Shown here: positions 13,901 through 20,632 of the stretch, in pieces
How the letters are laid out: each line of letters starts with the position of its first letter
How positions within the stretch are numbered: the first letter of the stretch is position 1
DNA from: a virus
Direction: 5' to 3' (one strand)
DNA length: 27,672 bases
IMG/VR virus record: IMGVR_UViG_3300020469_000205
Span: 1-27,672 of that record
Notes under the pieces: generated by a model
What the model was told of the DNA's origin: nothing
The model's database searches: none
The model's input: only the letters and a program-made list of their open reading frames with translations
Translations under genes and position numbers: made by a program

Positions 13901-16900
13901 ATATTTTCAGATGCCCAACTATTTAATTTTTGAAGCGCCTCAGAAAGAGTAAGCTCTCCATCCAAAACAAAAATGTCGTCGAAACTACCTTGTTGGTCTA
14001 ATTGAGCTAGAGACTCCAATTCTGAGGCTAACCGTTCTTGAAACTCTGCTTTTGATTCGTTGTTCTTCTTCTTACTAACTAACCCTTTTATTTTAGTCAG
14101 GGCTTTCTTTGAGTAAAAACCCGCTTGTTTAAACTTAAGCTTAAGAGGAGAAGATTTAGAACCCATGATCCCGCCCAGCTCAATTACATTCTCAGAAGCT
14201 TTCGTATCATGTAACGTGGAACTAGAAGTATCTTTAAGGGCAGATACGGGACTCCGGTCCTCGATGCTAGGCTTCATTACGTCAAGCACCTCTCCATCTA
14301 CTATCACGAAAACGTCAGTATTTATAGGCCCACTATAAGAATCTGGTATAGTGACAATATGACCTGAGTCTATAGCGGCCTTGATTGCAAGTGGGTCGTT
14401 GTTAAACAAAAAACCGTGATCGGGAGAAGACACGGCCCCACCCAAAGATTTATTTTCTACAATCGAATCTTCTTGAACGTAATCGTAATAACTAGCTAGT
14501 TCAGATTTATTGGGGATGTAGTGCTGAGACTTGGGGTCACTCTGATAACCTTTGATTTTTTCTTCTACAGCCTTTTTGATTTTACTAATCTCCGCATTTG
14601 ACACCGCTCCCAAGCCGTACTGATATGACTTAGGCTTCACAGGATAACCAAACTGAGAGAGGTCCTCTATAGCTTCCTCCACTCTTTTTTGTTTTTTAGA
14701 CATAAGATTATTTATGTCAGGATCTCTAGTGGAATCAGTAGCCTCGTCAGGATCTAAATCATCAAACTCATCACCTAAATCTAACTTAGTAAACGGTGTT
14801 TCTGTATCAACTTCAGAGTCAGACAACATTTCTTGGATAATAATGTCCTTAGCTTCCGCATGACTAAAACCCTGATCAACAAACTCTTTAATCCTAGCGG
14901 TTGCTTCAGCATCCCCTTCGAGTATCTTCTCAGCTTTCTCATATCTAATCTCTTGTTGAACAATCCTAGCAGCTTCTGTAAAGGGAAGTTCAAGTTGATT
15001 CGGGTCTTTTTCTTCAGGTTCAATCGAACGGCGGCTAAGGGGGTCACTACCCCCCCTGATTTTAGCCCGATCTAAAACACTACCAAGGGCAATGAGAGCG
15101 TCTTGATCTGGTATTAAAGAAGTCCCCTCTGAATTTGGCTGGAAAGTAAGCTTTTCAGTCCCTTCCGAAATAACATTCCCTGCCTCATCAACAATAGGAT
15201 TCCCTTCGTCATTAAGAAGAGGAGCTTTTGTAATAGTAACTTCAACACCACCCCCATCAGTTTTAACGGCGGATACTTTGGCGTCTTTATATTTACCGTT
15301 CTGTGGTAAACTTTCTCCGATAATACTGGATAGAGTATCAGTATCTGTTTCTGGATCTAATTCCAAACGCAAGGCGGCACCTTGCTCTACCCCGTCTGCT
15401 GTGCTGGTTTCTCGGAGCTTTATCGTGCTTCCCCCTAAAGTAACCGTTTGTGGGAAACTAACTGGCTCAACGGCTGGTGTTTGAGCGGCTGGTGTTTGAG
15501 CGGCTGATGTTTGAGCGGCTGATGTTTGAGCGGCTGGTTTCCCTCTTTTCGTAGTTCTCGCTCTGTTGAAAATCTTTTCAAACTCTTTCGCGGCTTTTGC
15601 GGAGCCTGTATTATCTAAATCTTTTTTAGCCCTCTTACCTACTTTTTGAAATACCTGCTGTTCAACCAGCTCTGTCCTCATAAGGCGGTTGCCTGTGACA
15701 AAATCAGTAGCCGAGCTAATAGCGGACTGTGCCGCAGGTCCCCCTGCTCCTAAAACTAGTCCATACATGGCCCCCATCCCTGCGGAAGAAGCGACCTCCA
15801 TAAAGCTAAGGTCTTCGTTAGTCGCAACGGCTTGTATTATTGTGTTAAAATATTCATCAGCACCTTCTTCAAGTGCTTCAGACCCACCGCTCTTGAGCAT
15901 CCCGCCTACCCCGCCTAGCATCCCGCCGTAGAATTTTTTGTAACCGTCTTTGAGGACTCCTTCAAACGCGTCCCTGTAAGCAGCTTCTTTATTAGAGAAG
16001 GCTACTTTAACCCCGCTCATTTTCTCTAGAATCTTTTTAACTTCTTTTCCTGAAGCTTTCTGGATAAGGGCCATTTCAACACCCGCCATACCACCTAAAT
16101 TGAAAGACCCCACAAGTCCCATACTTAATAGACCCGCAGCCCCTCCTCCGTAAATAGCGGCGTCTCTTTTCTGTTCATCAGATAACTCTTTGTCGTCTTT
16201 TAAGGCGTCGTAAATAGCCGCGTAAGTATTAACCCCGCTTTGAATACCTGTCTGCAACAACATGGCAGGTTGCCTAACAAAACCACTAGACGCCAAGCTG
16301 GCCGCAGTGTCCTTGAACATCGACGTAAGGGTGCCGCCTTTCGCTATCGACTTACTGATTTTCATCGTCGCTCCCTTAGTAACAGCACTTTTTAGGAGGG
16401 ATTTCCTAATCTGGTTACCGACAGCCGTTTTAACTACCGCTTTTAAAGATAATTTACCAGCGACGGCGGGTATAGCACCTACTCCGGCGGTAGCAAAAGA
16501 AGTGCCTATAACTTGGGTAGCGTCAGACACAAGAGCGGAACCCATACCCAACAATTCAGAGCCAAACTCAAAATCTTCACCGAAAAGTCTAGCGACTTTG
16601 CGCCTGCTGCTAGCTTTTCTAGCGTGTTCTAAAACAGCGGCGATAGCTTCAGGGTCGTCAGCAACAACCCCAGCCGCATTGTAAGTAGACGCAAAGCTAC
16701 TTACAAACTTACCACTCATTTCATCTCGGACGTTTTTAAACCCGCTGTAATCTTGATTTTCCTTAAATTCTTTTAGAATTCTTACGTTGTTTTCGCCTAT
16801 GAGTTTATTTTTCTTTTCCTCACGCAGTTCAGGGTCTTCTATCTCAGAGTCAACTTTTTTCAAAGCCTCGTCCAGTTCATCCATACCTTTTGCCTTTGCC

Positions 16901-18051
16901 TCACTCCATGCAGTAGCTAAGTAAGTGTCTTGTAGTGCTTGGTCTGCGACCTCGAAATAATCGATCAGATTACCCGCCCTAATCTGGGTCAGTATTTGTT
17001 TTTTCTCATCACCAAATCCCTCAATTGATTGTTCAAAAAGACTGTCACTATCTAGCAAATCAGGATGTATAGCATACTGCCCATAGCCATATTGCTGAAT
17101 ATTCTCTGATAAATTGTTTTTGTTGAAATCAACCATACCACCCTGCATGGCGACATAACCGAGCTGCCCCTCAATGGCTTTAGCTAAATCTTCGTCAGGA
17201 ATCCCGTTAAAAAGACCCTTATGCTCCATTCTAAGAAAACGTATTGTCGAGTTTATTTCCTCTTCATCAAAAGAACCCTTTTCAACAAAGTCACTCAGGA
17301 GGGACTTTGTGTGCATGTTGTATAGGCTATCTGGTTCTTCTGAAGCCACCGCCAGACCATCTTGAGCCTCGTAATAATTATTAATTTTGTATCTGGATAT
17401 GCCGTCGGAATTAGACTGCATAAGATCAATGACCTGCTCAAGGTCCTCTCTTCGGATTGCCCCAACATCTAAAGATTTCTTATAAGCCTCTGACGCAGTC
17501 AAACCTTCGGCTGCGGAACCCCCGATCAATCTTTCCTCATATTCACCGTCAGGAGCTTCAACTTTAACGCGGGCGAAAGGAGCTACGTTTTTATCTAGAT
17601 AACTCTCCGCAATAGCCTCTTGGTATTTATCCGAAACTACTGCTTCAGAAGCTTCATTCTCTAAGTAAGCAAAATCTTTAATGTAAGTCTCAGAAGTATC
17701 GGGTGACGCAATTTGTTCCCTATAAGCATTGTAGTCTCTTACTTTAGCTGCATCTTCGTCGTCCAAAGTTACCTCCGATTGTTTTATTCGATTAAGTTGC
17801 TCATCAAAAGAGAAAGAGCTAGGAGTGTTAAGATCCCTAATAGAGGCTTCGTCAAAGCCTTGCTCCATTAAGTAACTACTAGAACCTTGATTAACCTCAA
17901 AGATATTTCTAATTTTCTCATCTTCAGAAAGATCAGGGGACGCAAGATACCCTTCTTTTAAGTGCAAAGCGTGTTGCTTTACTTGCTCTCCTATGTCGGT
18001 AACATTAGGGTTCTCTGCGGTCCACGTTTGGAAGTCGAGTATCTCTGACAT
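7984..18051 (-). CDS. Giant polyvalent virion-type protein with metallopeptidase domain, 3355 residues
   Basis: One uninterrupted 10-kb frame. The N-terminal 480 residues are acidic and helical. Then come Gly/Ala-rich hydrophobic stretches (about 490-545, 625-660 and 707-777), the last holding EALEEGADEYFNTIIQAVAT. They resemble membrane-active parts of ejected internal proteins. A low-complexity AAQT(S/P) linker lies at about 837-860. The motif HEYLH (1853-1857, in ILLHEYLHAF) with NIDEF and E1918 downstream fits a zinc metallopeptidase of the phage polyvalent-protein type. About 2780-3100 (LFGIGFYTRNVIGN, SFLRFKTDTVRIF, a hydrophobic segment near 3025-3050) resembles the large polyvalent protein-associated domain LPD38. 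Such proteins are thought to be packaged and injected with the DNA. It ends the leftward virion block. The start ATG at 18051 has no Shine-Dalgarno sequence. The activity of the peptidase is inferred. Confidence 0.88.
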   Translation of the reverse strand: MSEILDFQTWTAENPNVTDIGEQVKQHALHLKEGYLASPDLSEDEKIRNIFEVNQGSSSYLMEQGFDEASIRDLNTPSSFSFDEQLNRIKQSEVTLDDEDAAKVRDYNAYREQIASPDTSETYIKDFAYLENEASEAVVSDKYQEAIAESYLDKNVAPFARVKVEAPDGEYEERLIGGSAAEGLTASEAYKKSLDVGAIRREDLEQVIDLMQSNSDGISRYKINNYYEAQDGLAVASEEPDSLYNMHTKSLLSDFVEKGSFDEEEINSTIRFLRMEHKGLFNGIPDEDLAKAIEGQLGYVAMQGGMVDFNKNNLSENIQQYGYGQYAIHPDLLDSDSLFEQSIEGFGDEKKQILTQIRAGNLIDYFEVADQALQDTYLATAWSEAKAKGMDELDEALKKVDSEIEDPELREEKKNKLIGENNVRILKEFKENQDYSGFKNVRDEMSGKFVSSFASTYNAAGVVADDPEAIAAVLEHARKASSRRKVARLFGEDFEFGSELLGMGSALVSDATQVIGTSFATAGVGAIPAVAGKLSLKAVVKTAVGNQIRKSLLKSAVTKGATMKISKSIAKGGTLTSMFKDTAASLASSGFVRQPAMLLQTGIQSGVNTYAAIYDALKDDKELSDEQKRDAAIYGGGAAGLLSMGLVGSFNLGGMAGVEMALIQKASGKEVKKILEKMSGVKVAFSNKEAAYRDAFEGVLKDGYKKFYGGMLGGVGGMLKSGGSEALEEGADEYFNTIIQAVATNEDLSFMEVASSAGMGAMYGLVLGAGGPAAQSAISSATDFVTGNRLMRTELVEQQVFQKVGKRAKKDLDNTGSAKAAKEFEKIFNRARTTKRGKPAAQTSAAQTSAAQTPAAQTPAVEPVSFPQTVTLGGSTIKLRETSTADGVEQGAALRLELDPETDTDTLSSIIGESLPQNGKYKDAKVSAVKTDGGGVEVTITKAPLLNDEGNPIVDEAGNVISEGTEKLTFQPNSEGTSLIPDQDALIALGSVLDRAKIRGGSDPLSRRSIEPEEKDPNQLELPFTEAARIVQQEIRYEKAEKILEGDAEATARIKEFVDQGFSHAEAKDIIIQEMLSDSEVDTETPFTKLDLGDEFDDLDPDEATDSTRDPDINNLMSKKQKRVEEAIEDLSQFGYPVKPKSYQYGLGAVSNAEISKIKKAVEEKIKGYQSDPKSQHYIPNKSELASYYDYVQEDSIVENKSLGGAVSSPDHGFLFNNDPLAIKAAIDSGHIVTIPDSYSGPINTDVFVIVDGEVLDVMKPSIEDRSPVSALKDTSSSTLHDTKASENVIELGGIMGSKSSPLKLKFKQAGFYSKKALTKIKGLVSKKKNNESKAEFQERLASELESLAQLDQQGSFDDIFVLDGELTLSEALQKLNSWASENIRSITGGSQEGGSVGVNGVSGKIFSIASNINRLGLKNPAVVSELQETAFTQLLTELRLGLQVEYLRSRVSEISSEKNLDSDAALDEFVQSEEFIAFFNMKDVENFLEKKENQDINLGRSKSWESNLNLLNGTPLQKISAFLYATTSGQGGLLNKKTFNDSFLSTTRSKNKNGKWSLNDGWEATVAKQTIKGLMGHENFRRKNGPFPNFFSYSQRVGGRVRNKARLLKIKDSRQSELAPEEIIANRAAPSPAPQSTADSENISYDAFISRANQNIPTFVEQLTSSMSSKVRVFANRILSNKIDNDSQYAQELLVPEADFLGLSKAEKDFLVLVGYDTGEAITPDLKRARSVYENLYVTRNNAPNLITDADAKQRIEENIADINRLALESGEPESVLAALKIIEKSGVDDSHKLVAELLLRDPEFVRSVNFEIVDDIQDSAGSFLQDEKGRGTVRINISSTYGKGVESILLHEYLHAFTKKLLSTDRSLLTVEQRRSLDKLESLRQLMFKEHAKNPKKFDSQQDQTAFEAGLANIDEFISSIFTSPRFQQGVRDLPQKGLLRRIINSIKQLFGIEPKTNLDTAFDDLVDFLNMDVVPDLAGRYLVERRIMQELQILKAEEVIEKSKAETNDNARKNFERKKYDSLENLSSDDDVTEDQLADINRMIQEVAAHTMPASAAPVVILNNEQSEAEFKYAPNELFKTVQTPNEDGGSNLVILVNGKNSGQILARYGDVARNSIHLKMILEAELNSIFVKSVQSIELTDQEIDSAIAETSDGSFKNFAEKYIQDPTELENVLKAIDAGDVDLKRNLVRDMFADHYERATRGYTSYEDASFYLTQPNTARVLMRFFAGSLKKLSLRAKLRKNNPKLSRKINEISDEISYIKSGGRFDYAVKQFDIEVPDESLVSFANQISLTLNEITEDTTYEEIVAKLPMFKGYKIALGAFAGGKYTSRTGIKRIFQGNLDPRILELKKQADAVQRAVEKSTETIANKITSYLKKNTVEDTILGDYLGRPDDIEISEEVETQIENEYRVRIRDYKNSGKKITSEQEASLYKLHVLDRKAAEKNTLLGLSKAKREAAASVLAASHPELHENLGKLRFVLDSMSKIMKDEFGISGDLGAVIDSRLGVYVTRTYRAFTDEAYMDNVRRIMRGDFTNIDQVMVENYENALEQFKEFYIESEVRKREAGVSAQEARKRVEDIYNTDPAIAIQIKEAMRDYVESLDADKQFGSSKGGLKDGSIAKSIIDNLKRRKRVPPAIRKFLGQHADSEVVNNVIRSVSILSRSLSRESMISNMIALGQAEGNNFVYSTDDLDRMGPEATLKLNIVNMRTGEAYRYNQEPEGLSEEDAEFNKGFHHYIDAEAFKQIQSYVQKQDKINAQESELGNWIVGGVQLAQGATLTAKTLFGIGFYTRNVIGNLGFFGPMQGLNPLTLTEHITQVGKVLNPLNSNESLRSIDAYQGRLLSLNVIQGDITSQLLSDLVNGNTNIDVLRERLQKESEKLLSAKVKLKAMNASAAVRKKTLDPVVNRMMLLSQAVDDFYKIGYYEFELSVLKRARHSDLKSGNDTGYKNLTDEDLEVIASKTVRDTSQSYVDSYEAIKDLSSRYGFVFASFLRFKTDTVRIFLATPSVIKKEISSSNPVIKKRGFRRLVGYSAIVGGVSILGAQIMRAIFGVSEEEDELNRKGLPEYRQNSTIWYFNWFGEQVQWDMTFLNPMSPVTNSLERLSKYAQKGQFLKGITEASGMFLNEFIESPILGQAWRESQENIDSVTKQKIYNDFDEPEVIFAKRASYILKNAFEPRALNFARKVIQTTKGESPSMSAEDKLGQLVMNEISPVRNLNVDHTNAFYSAMRETRDDLNASRSTTDKLASNQFLSDDDVEEIANTFYSDDLKIMKRARGWYKTSPLPKKEKDLIIKSLRLNSDVAKAIRGSDFKNRSLSSSTLDRLKKDEVLRKRGKDVQSILKEKPRVNPLD
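15471..15540 (-). repeat. 15-bp tandem repeat inside the giant gene
   Basis: Four full copies and one partial copy of CGGCTG(G/A)TGTTTGAG run head to tail, in frame with the gene. They encode the repeated AAQT(S/P) linker on the minus strand. Copies 1-2 and 3-4 form two subtypes differing at one base. The linker separates the hydrophobic N-terminal region from the rest of the protein, and its length could vary between relatives. Confidence 0.9.
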
Positions 18052-18075
18052 CTATGTAAGGGTAATAAGGTTAAC

Positions 18076-19161
18076 TTATTCTTCAGGATCGGAAGAAGAG
18101 TAATTCATCTTGCTTGAAGGAGATGAATTTTTAATTGGGTTAGCAACACTAATCCCTGTACTTTTTATAAGCCTTTCTCGCTCTATCTCAAGGTTTTTAA
18201 GTTTAGCTAGATTAACCTGCTGAAAAGCTAAAGAAGATTTTTGTCGGGTCGCTTTCGCTATGTCAGCATAAGTATCAAACTTCACTTTCACTTTTTCCCG
18301 ATTATCGTCCGTGTCCTGAATTCCGTGCGCTAAAAGGTAAGCTCTTAAAATTCGATCCATGTTAGCAGCGCCTTCTGGTTCAGAATTATCTAAAGATTCT
18401 GGATCAGTTGATACGCCTTTTAGAAGAGACTCCGCTTTTTGATGCGGTATCAAGCTCAGTTCTAACTCAGCTTCTTGTAAGTCTTTGAAGTCGTCATAGC
18501 TACTCGCTCTCGCCTTCGCAGAGTCAGACATTTGAACAGATTTTTGAACGATGTCTTGGTAGTCACTGAGTGGCGCATCCCCAAATTTAATCGCGTTGTA
18601 AGTATCAACGTCAAACTTATTTTGAGGGTCTCTACTATTCATGGTCGCATTCAGGTATATCTGAGCAAAACTGTTACGCGCCCCTGACATCTTTGATTTT
18701 TCTTTTTCATCAGAAGAAATCTGGTCACTGATACCCTTATTCTTTATTTGGAATATGTTGCTGATGACAGGACTCTTAGTAATAGAATTTGCGAACTCTA
18801 ATTGCAGGTCGTTGAAAGCTGATTTCTTATCATTAGGATCAACAATTCGATCTATTTCAGACATCCTATCCTTAATTAGGGGGATTGACTTAGTCATCTC
18901 ACGTTGCATCCTCCTCTCTTGACGTCCTTTTTTCTGAGCCATACGAGCTTGATCTAGCTCCATAATGCTCTTCTGCGTTTTGAGGATATCTTCTTGTAAG
19001 GGCATCAAAACACTTTTCTGGTATCTAAGATGCCAGTTTAAGTCTTTACCACCCCCACTCAGCATGGGGTAAGTGCTATCTTCAGAGAAAAACCTATTCT
19101 GCATAGGAGTAATATCTCTCTCACGAGAGATACCTTGATTGAAGTCAATTGGGTCAGCCAT
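18076..19161 (-). CDS. Probable internal virion protein, 361 residues
   Basis: The protein starts MADPIDFNQGISRERDITPM. About residues 48-95 are a charged helical or coiled-coil region (LQEDILKTQKSIMELDQARM, then KKGRQERRMQREMTKS). The middle is helical (AFNDLQLEFANSITKS, SYDDFKDLQEAELELS). The C-terminus is Ser/Asn-rich and disordered (NSSPSSKMNYSSSDPEE). I recognise no catalytic domain. It lies between the 344-residue protein and the giant protein, starting 2 bp after the upstream stop, in a row that resembles the internal or ejection-protein gene clusters of podoviruses. A virion role is inferred from this position and composition, not from sequence similarity. Confidence 0.72.
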   Translation of the reverse strand: MADPIDFNQGISRERDITPMQNRFFSEDSTYPMLSGGGKDLNWHLRYQKSVLMPLQEDILKTQKSIMELDQARMAQKKGRQERRMQREMTKSIPLIKDRMSEIDRIVDPNDKKSAFNDLQLEFANSITKSPVISNIFQIKNKGISDQISSDEKEKSKMSGARNSFAQIYLNATMNSRDPQNKFDVDTYNAIKFGDAPLSDYQDIVQKSVQMSDSAKARASSYDDFKDLQEAELELSLIPHQKAESLLKGVSTDPESLDNSEPEGAANMDRILRAYLLAHGIQDTDDNREKVKVKFDTYADIAKATRQKSSLAFQQVNLAKLKNLEIERERLIKSTGISVANPIKNSSPSSKMNYSSSDPEE

Positions 19162-19163
19162 AT

Positions 19164-20198
19164 CTAGTCTTTTGTATTGTTCCTTCTTTTTCTTTCCTGA
19201 CGTCTCTCTTCGTTTTCCTCGGCCATCGACTTAGGTTTTTTTACTGCGCCGTCGCGTTTGTTAAGGAGCTTATCTAGTTTTTTCCGCTGTTTAGCGGTTA
19301 ACTCTTCTTTTTCCCTTAACAATTTGCCAGCACTCATCTGAGCTAACATCCTCTGACCTTTAGTAGCAGGGTCCATAATTGAGGGGTCTCCTTTTTCTCT
19401 TTTATATAGGGGAGTTGATTGGTTTTTCCCTAAAGGCCCTCCTGAACCGAACTCTCGCATGGGGTCTTGCATGGCTTTATACGCATCCATACCCGTACCA
19501 AACTCTCTTTGATAAGCATAGTTCTGCGCTGCTTCTTTAGGGTTAGTGGGTTCGGGTAAAGATGAAGATGAAGATGAAGGTGAAGGTGAAGTAGATTGAA
19601 AAGATGGGCTAATTCGATTTTTTGCCATCGTCGATTCAAAAGCTTCTTCAGACACTCCTTCATATTTTTTTAAAGTATCTTTTGCTTGATTGTATATTTC
19701 TGGGGTTAAAGCCCCACGCTTCGACAAACTTTTTAAGTTTTTGAAAGCATCTTGTTTAAAAGTCAGATCCTCAAAGACAGCAGGTTTGTCGCTAACACGA
19801 CCACTGATGACGTCGGAATCAGATTCTGAAGAGGCTTCTTTAGATAAATCCGATCCTCCTGCGTCCAATCCGCGAAACACAGCCAATCGGGAGGGTTTAG
19901 GGACACTATCCCTCTCATCCATCTTCTTCTTGTAATCGACTAGATAAGTATTTAACTTCGCGTAATCTTCAGGAGTTTCCTTACCCTGAGCGTATTTTTC
20001 AGTTATAGCCTTAGCTTTTTCTTGCAGTGATGCTTTTCTAGCCTTTCTCTCTTCCTCACTTTTTTTCCTACGAGCCGCCATTTCCTCGCTTCTACGAGAC
20101 AACACGCCACTTAAATTGGACATTTCATCACTGGAAGGTAAACCACCCCCAGTTATACTAGCCATATCATCTTCGTAATCTTTATCTTCTTTAGCCAT
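19164..20198 (-). CDS. Highly charged, partly disordered protein, 344 residues
   Basis: The N-terminal third is a Lys/Glu/Arg-rich helical stretch (RRSEEMAARRKKSEEERKAR, KEKAKAITEKYAQGKETPED). A Ser-rich tract (SPSPSSSSSSLPEP) lies in the middle, encoded by GATGAA/GGTGAA hexamer repeats at 19561-19590 on the plus strand. The end is again very basic (LTAKQRKKLDKLLNKRDGAV, ERRQERKRRNNTKD). No known domain is visible. The charge pattern fits a scaffolding, DNA-condensing or internal virion protein. It is joined to both neighbours by 2-bp gaps in a tight late operon and starts at an ATG without Shine-Dalgarno. Confidence 0.7.
   Translation of the reverse strand: MAKEDKDYEDDMASITGGGLPSSDEMSNLSGVLSRRSEEMAARRKKSEEERKARKASLQEKAKAITEKYAQGKETPEDYAKLNTYLVDYKKKMDERDSVPKPSRLAVFRGLDAGGSDLSKEASSESDSDVISGRVSDKPAVFEDLTFKQDAFKNLKSLSKRGALTPEIYNQAKDTLKKYEGVSEEAFESTMAKNRISPSFQSTSPSPSSSSSSLPEPTNPKEAAQNYAYQREFGTGMDAYKAMQDPMREFGSGGPLGKNQSTPLYKREKGDPSIMDPATKGQRMLAQMSAGKLLREKEELTAKQRKKLDKLLNKRDGAVKKPKSMAEENEERRQERKRRNNTKD
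19561..19590 (-). repeat. Hexanucleotide repeat encoding a Ser-rich tract
   Basis: Three GATGAA and two GGTGAA units run in tandem on the plus strand. On the coding (minus) strand they give alternating Ser-Pro and Ser-Ser, part of the SPSPSSSSSS tract of the 344-residue protein. Slippage here would change the tract length in steps of two residues without a frameshift. Confidence 0.85.
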
Positions 20199-20200
20199 AA

Positions 20201-20494
20201 TTACCAGAGGTGTTTACACGCCCAATGGCGTGCGGTTGTTTTATCTTTTGCTGTTTTACAGTTATGTCTGGCCCTAAAATTAGCCCGACGTTTGGGATTC
20301 TTGTGCTTTGTGAAATCGCTGTAGTCTCGATGGCCGTAGGACACTTTCTTAACTTTGTCACCTTCTTTACCTAAAACGACGAACTTCTTCTTCGATCCTT
20401 TAGGGGCGCGTTTGGGCTTATTGAAGCCAGCAAAAGTCTCCCCATGATACTGGATACGCCCTGAAGGTAGGCGTTTGAATCGTTTTGTTGCCAC
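20201..20494 (-). CDS. Small basic phage protein with 'HRDYSDFTKHKxPKRR...W..K.LW' signature
   Basis: This 97-residue, very basic protein begins with GTG (read as Met-ATKRFKRLPSGRIQYHG). Its C-terminal half contains KFVVLGKEGDKVKKVSYGHR, then DYSDFTKHKNPKRRANFRAR, then TARHWACKHLW. The order 'fG..dY.Df..HKd..RR..f..RH...W..k.LW' is a recurrent signature of small proteins of unknown function in phages and large DNA viruses (I recall DUF5754-like). Basic charge and its place as first gene of the virion operon suggest DNA binding or a head component. The promoter upstream would start transcription almost exactly at the GTG, giving a leaderless message. The next gene starts 2 bp after its stop. 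Confidence 0.75.
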   Translation of the reverse strand: MATKRFKRLPSGRIQYHGETFAGFNKPKRAPKGSKKKFVVLGKEGDKVKKVSYGHRDYSDFTKHKNPKRRANFRARHNCKTAKDKTTARHWACKHLW

Positions 20495-20500
20495 GCGCTA

Positions 20501-20529
20501 AAATTAACAGAATACGCTGTAACTGTCAA
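20501..20529 (-). promoter_or_regulatory. Sigma70-type promoter for the virion operon
   Basis: On the minus strand TTGACA (20529-20524), a 17-bp spacer and TAATTT (20506-20501). Only 6 nt separate the -10 box from the GTG at 20494, so the transcript is predicted to be leaderless. Palindrome element B lies just upstream, where an activator site would be expected. Confidence 0.65.
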
Positions 20530-20552
20530 CGAACGGTAATTCTCACGTAACT

Positions 20553-20632
20553 GAGAAAAACTATTCTACTAGACTCTTAGTATTATTTAGGTATACTTAT
20601 ATAATACTAAGACGGTTGAGAAAAAGTTTTTA
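20553..20632. repeat. Long inverted repeat element, copy B, with 36-bp near-palindrome core
   Basis: The core at 20576-20611 starts CTTAGTATTAT and ends ATAATACTAAG around GTATAC; 16 of 18 symmetric positions pair. Read on the minus strand it matches 33 of 36 bases of copy A (828-863). The flanks also match: AGTCTAGTA plus a GTTTTT run on one side and AAAAACTTTTT on the other. The element fills the gap between the terminase stop codon (TAA at 20632-20630, inside the element) and the promoter of the virion operon. Candidate roles are an operator, an RNase III processing hairpin separating terminase mRNA from virion mRNA, or a replication signal. Confidence 0.75.

Noticed and set aside
15471-15540. 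Tandem repeats as a CRISPR array
   Set aside because: The unit is 15 bp with no spacers, in frame within a coding sequence; it is a protein linker repeat. No other spaced repeat array was seen.
7984-18051. Giant protein as an N4-type virion RNA polymerase
   Set aside because: The size is similar, but I found no convincing polymerase motif series (T/DxxGR and the catalytic Asp motifs). The metallopeptidase and LPD38-like signals point to a polyvalent protein instead.
20553-20632. Palindrome B as a classic intrinsic terminator of terL
   Set aside because: The stem is AT-rich and the T-run begins about 14 bases after it instead of immediately, so it does not meet the usual pattern, although RNA processing or partial termination remains possible.
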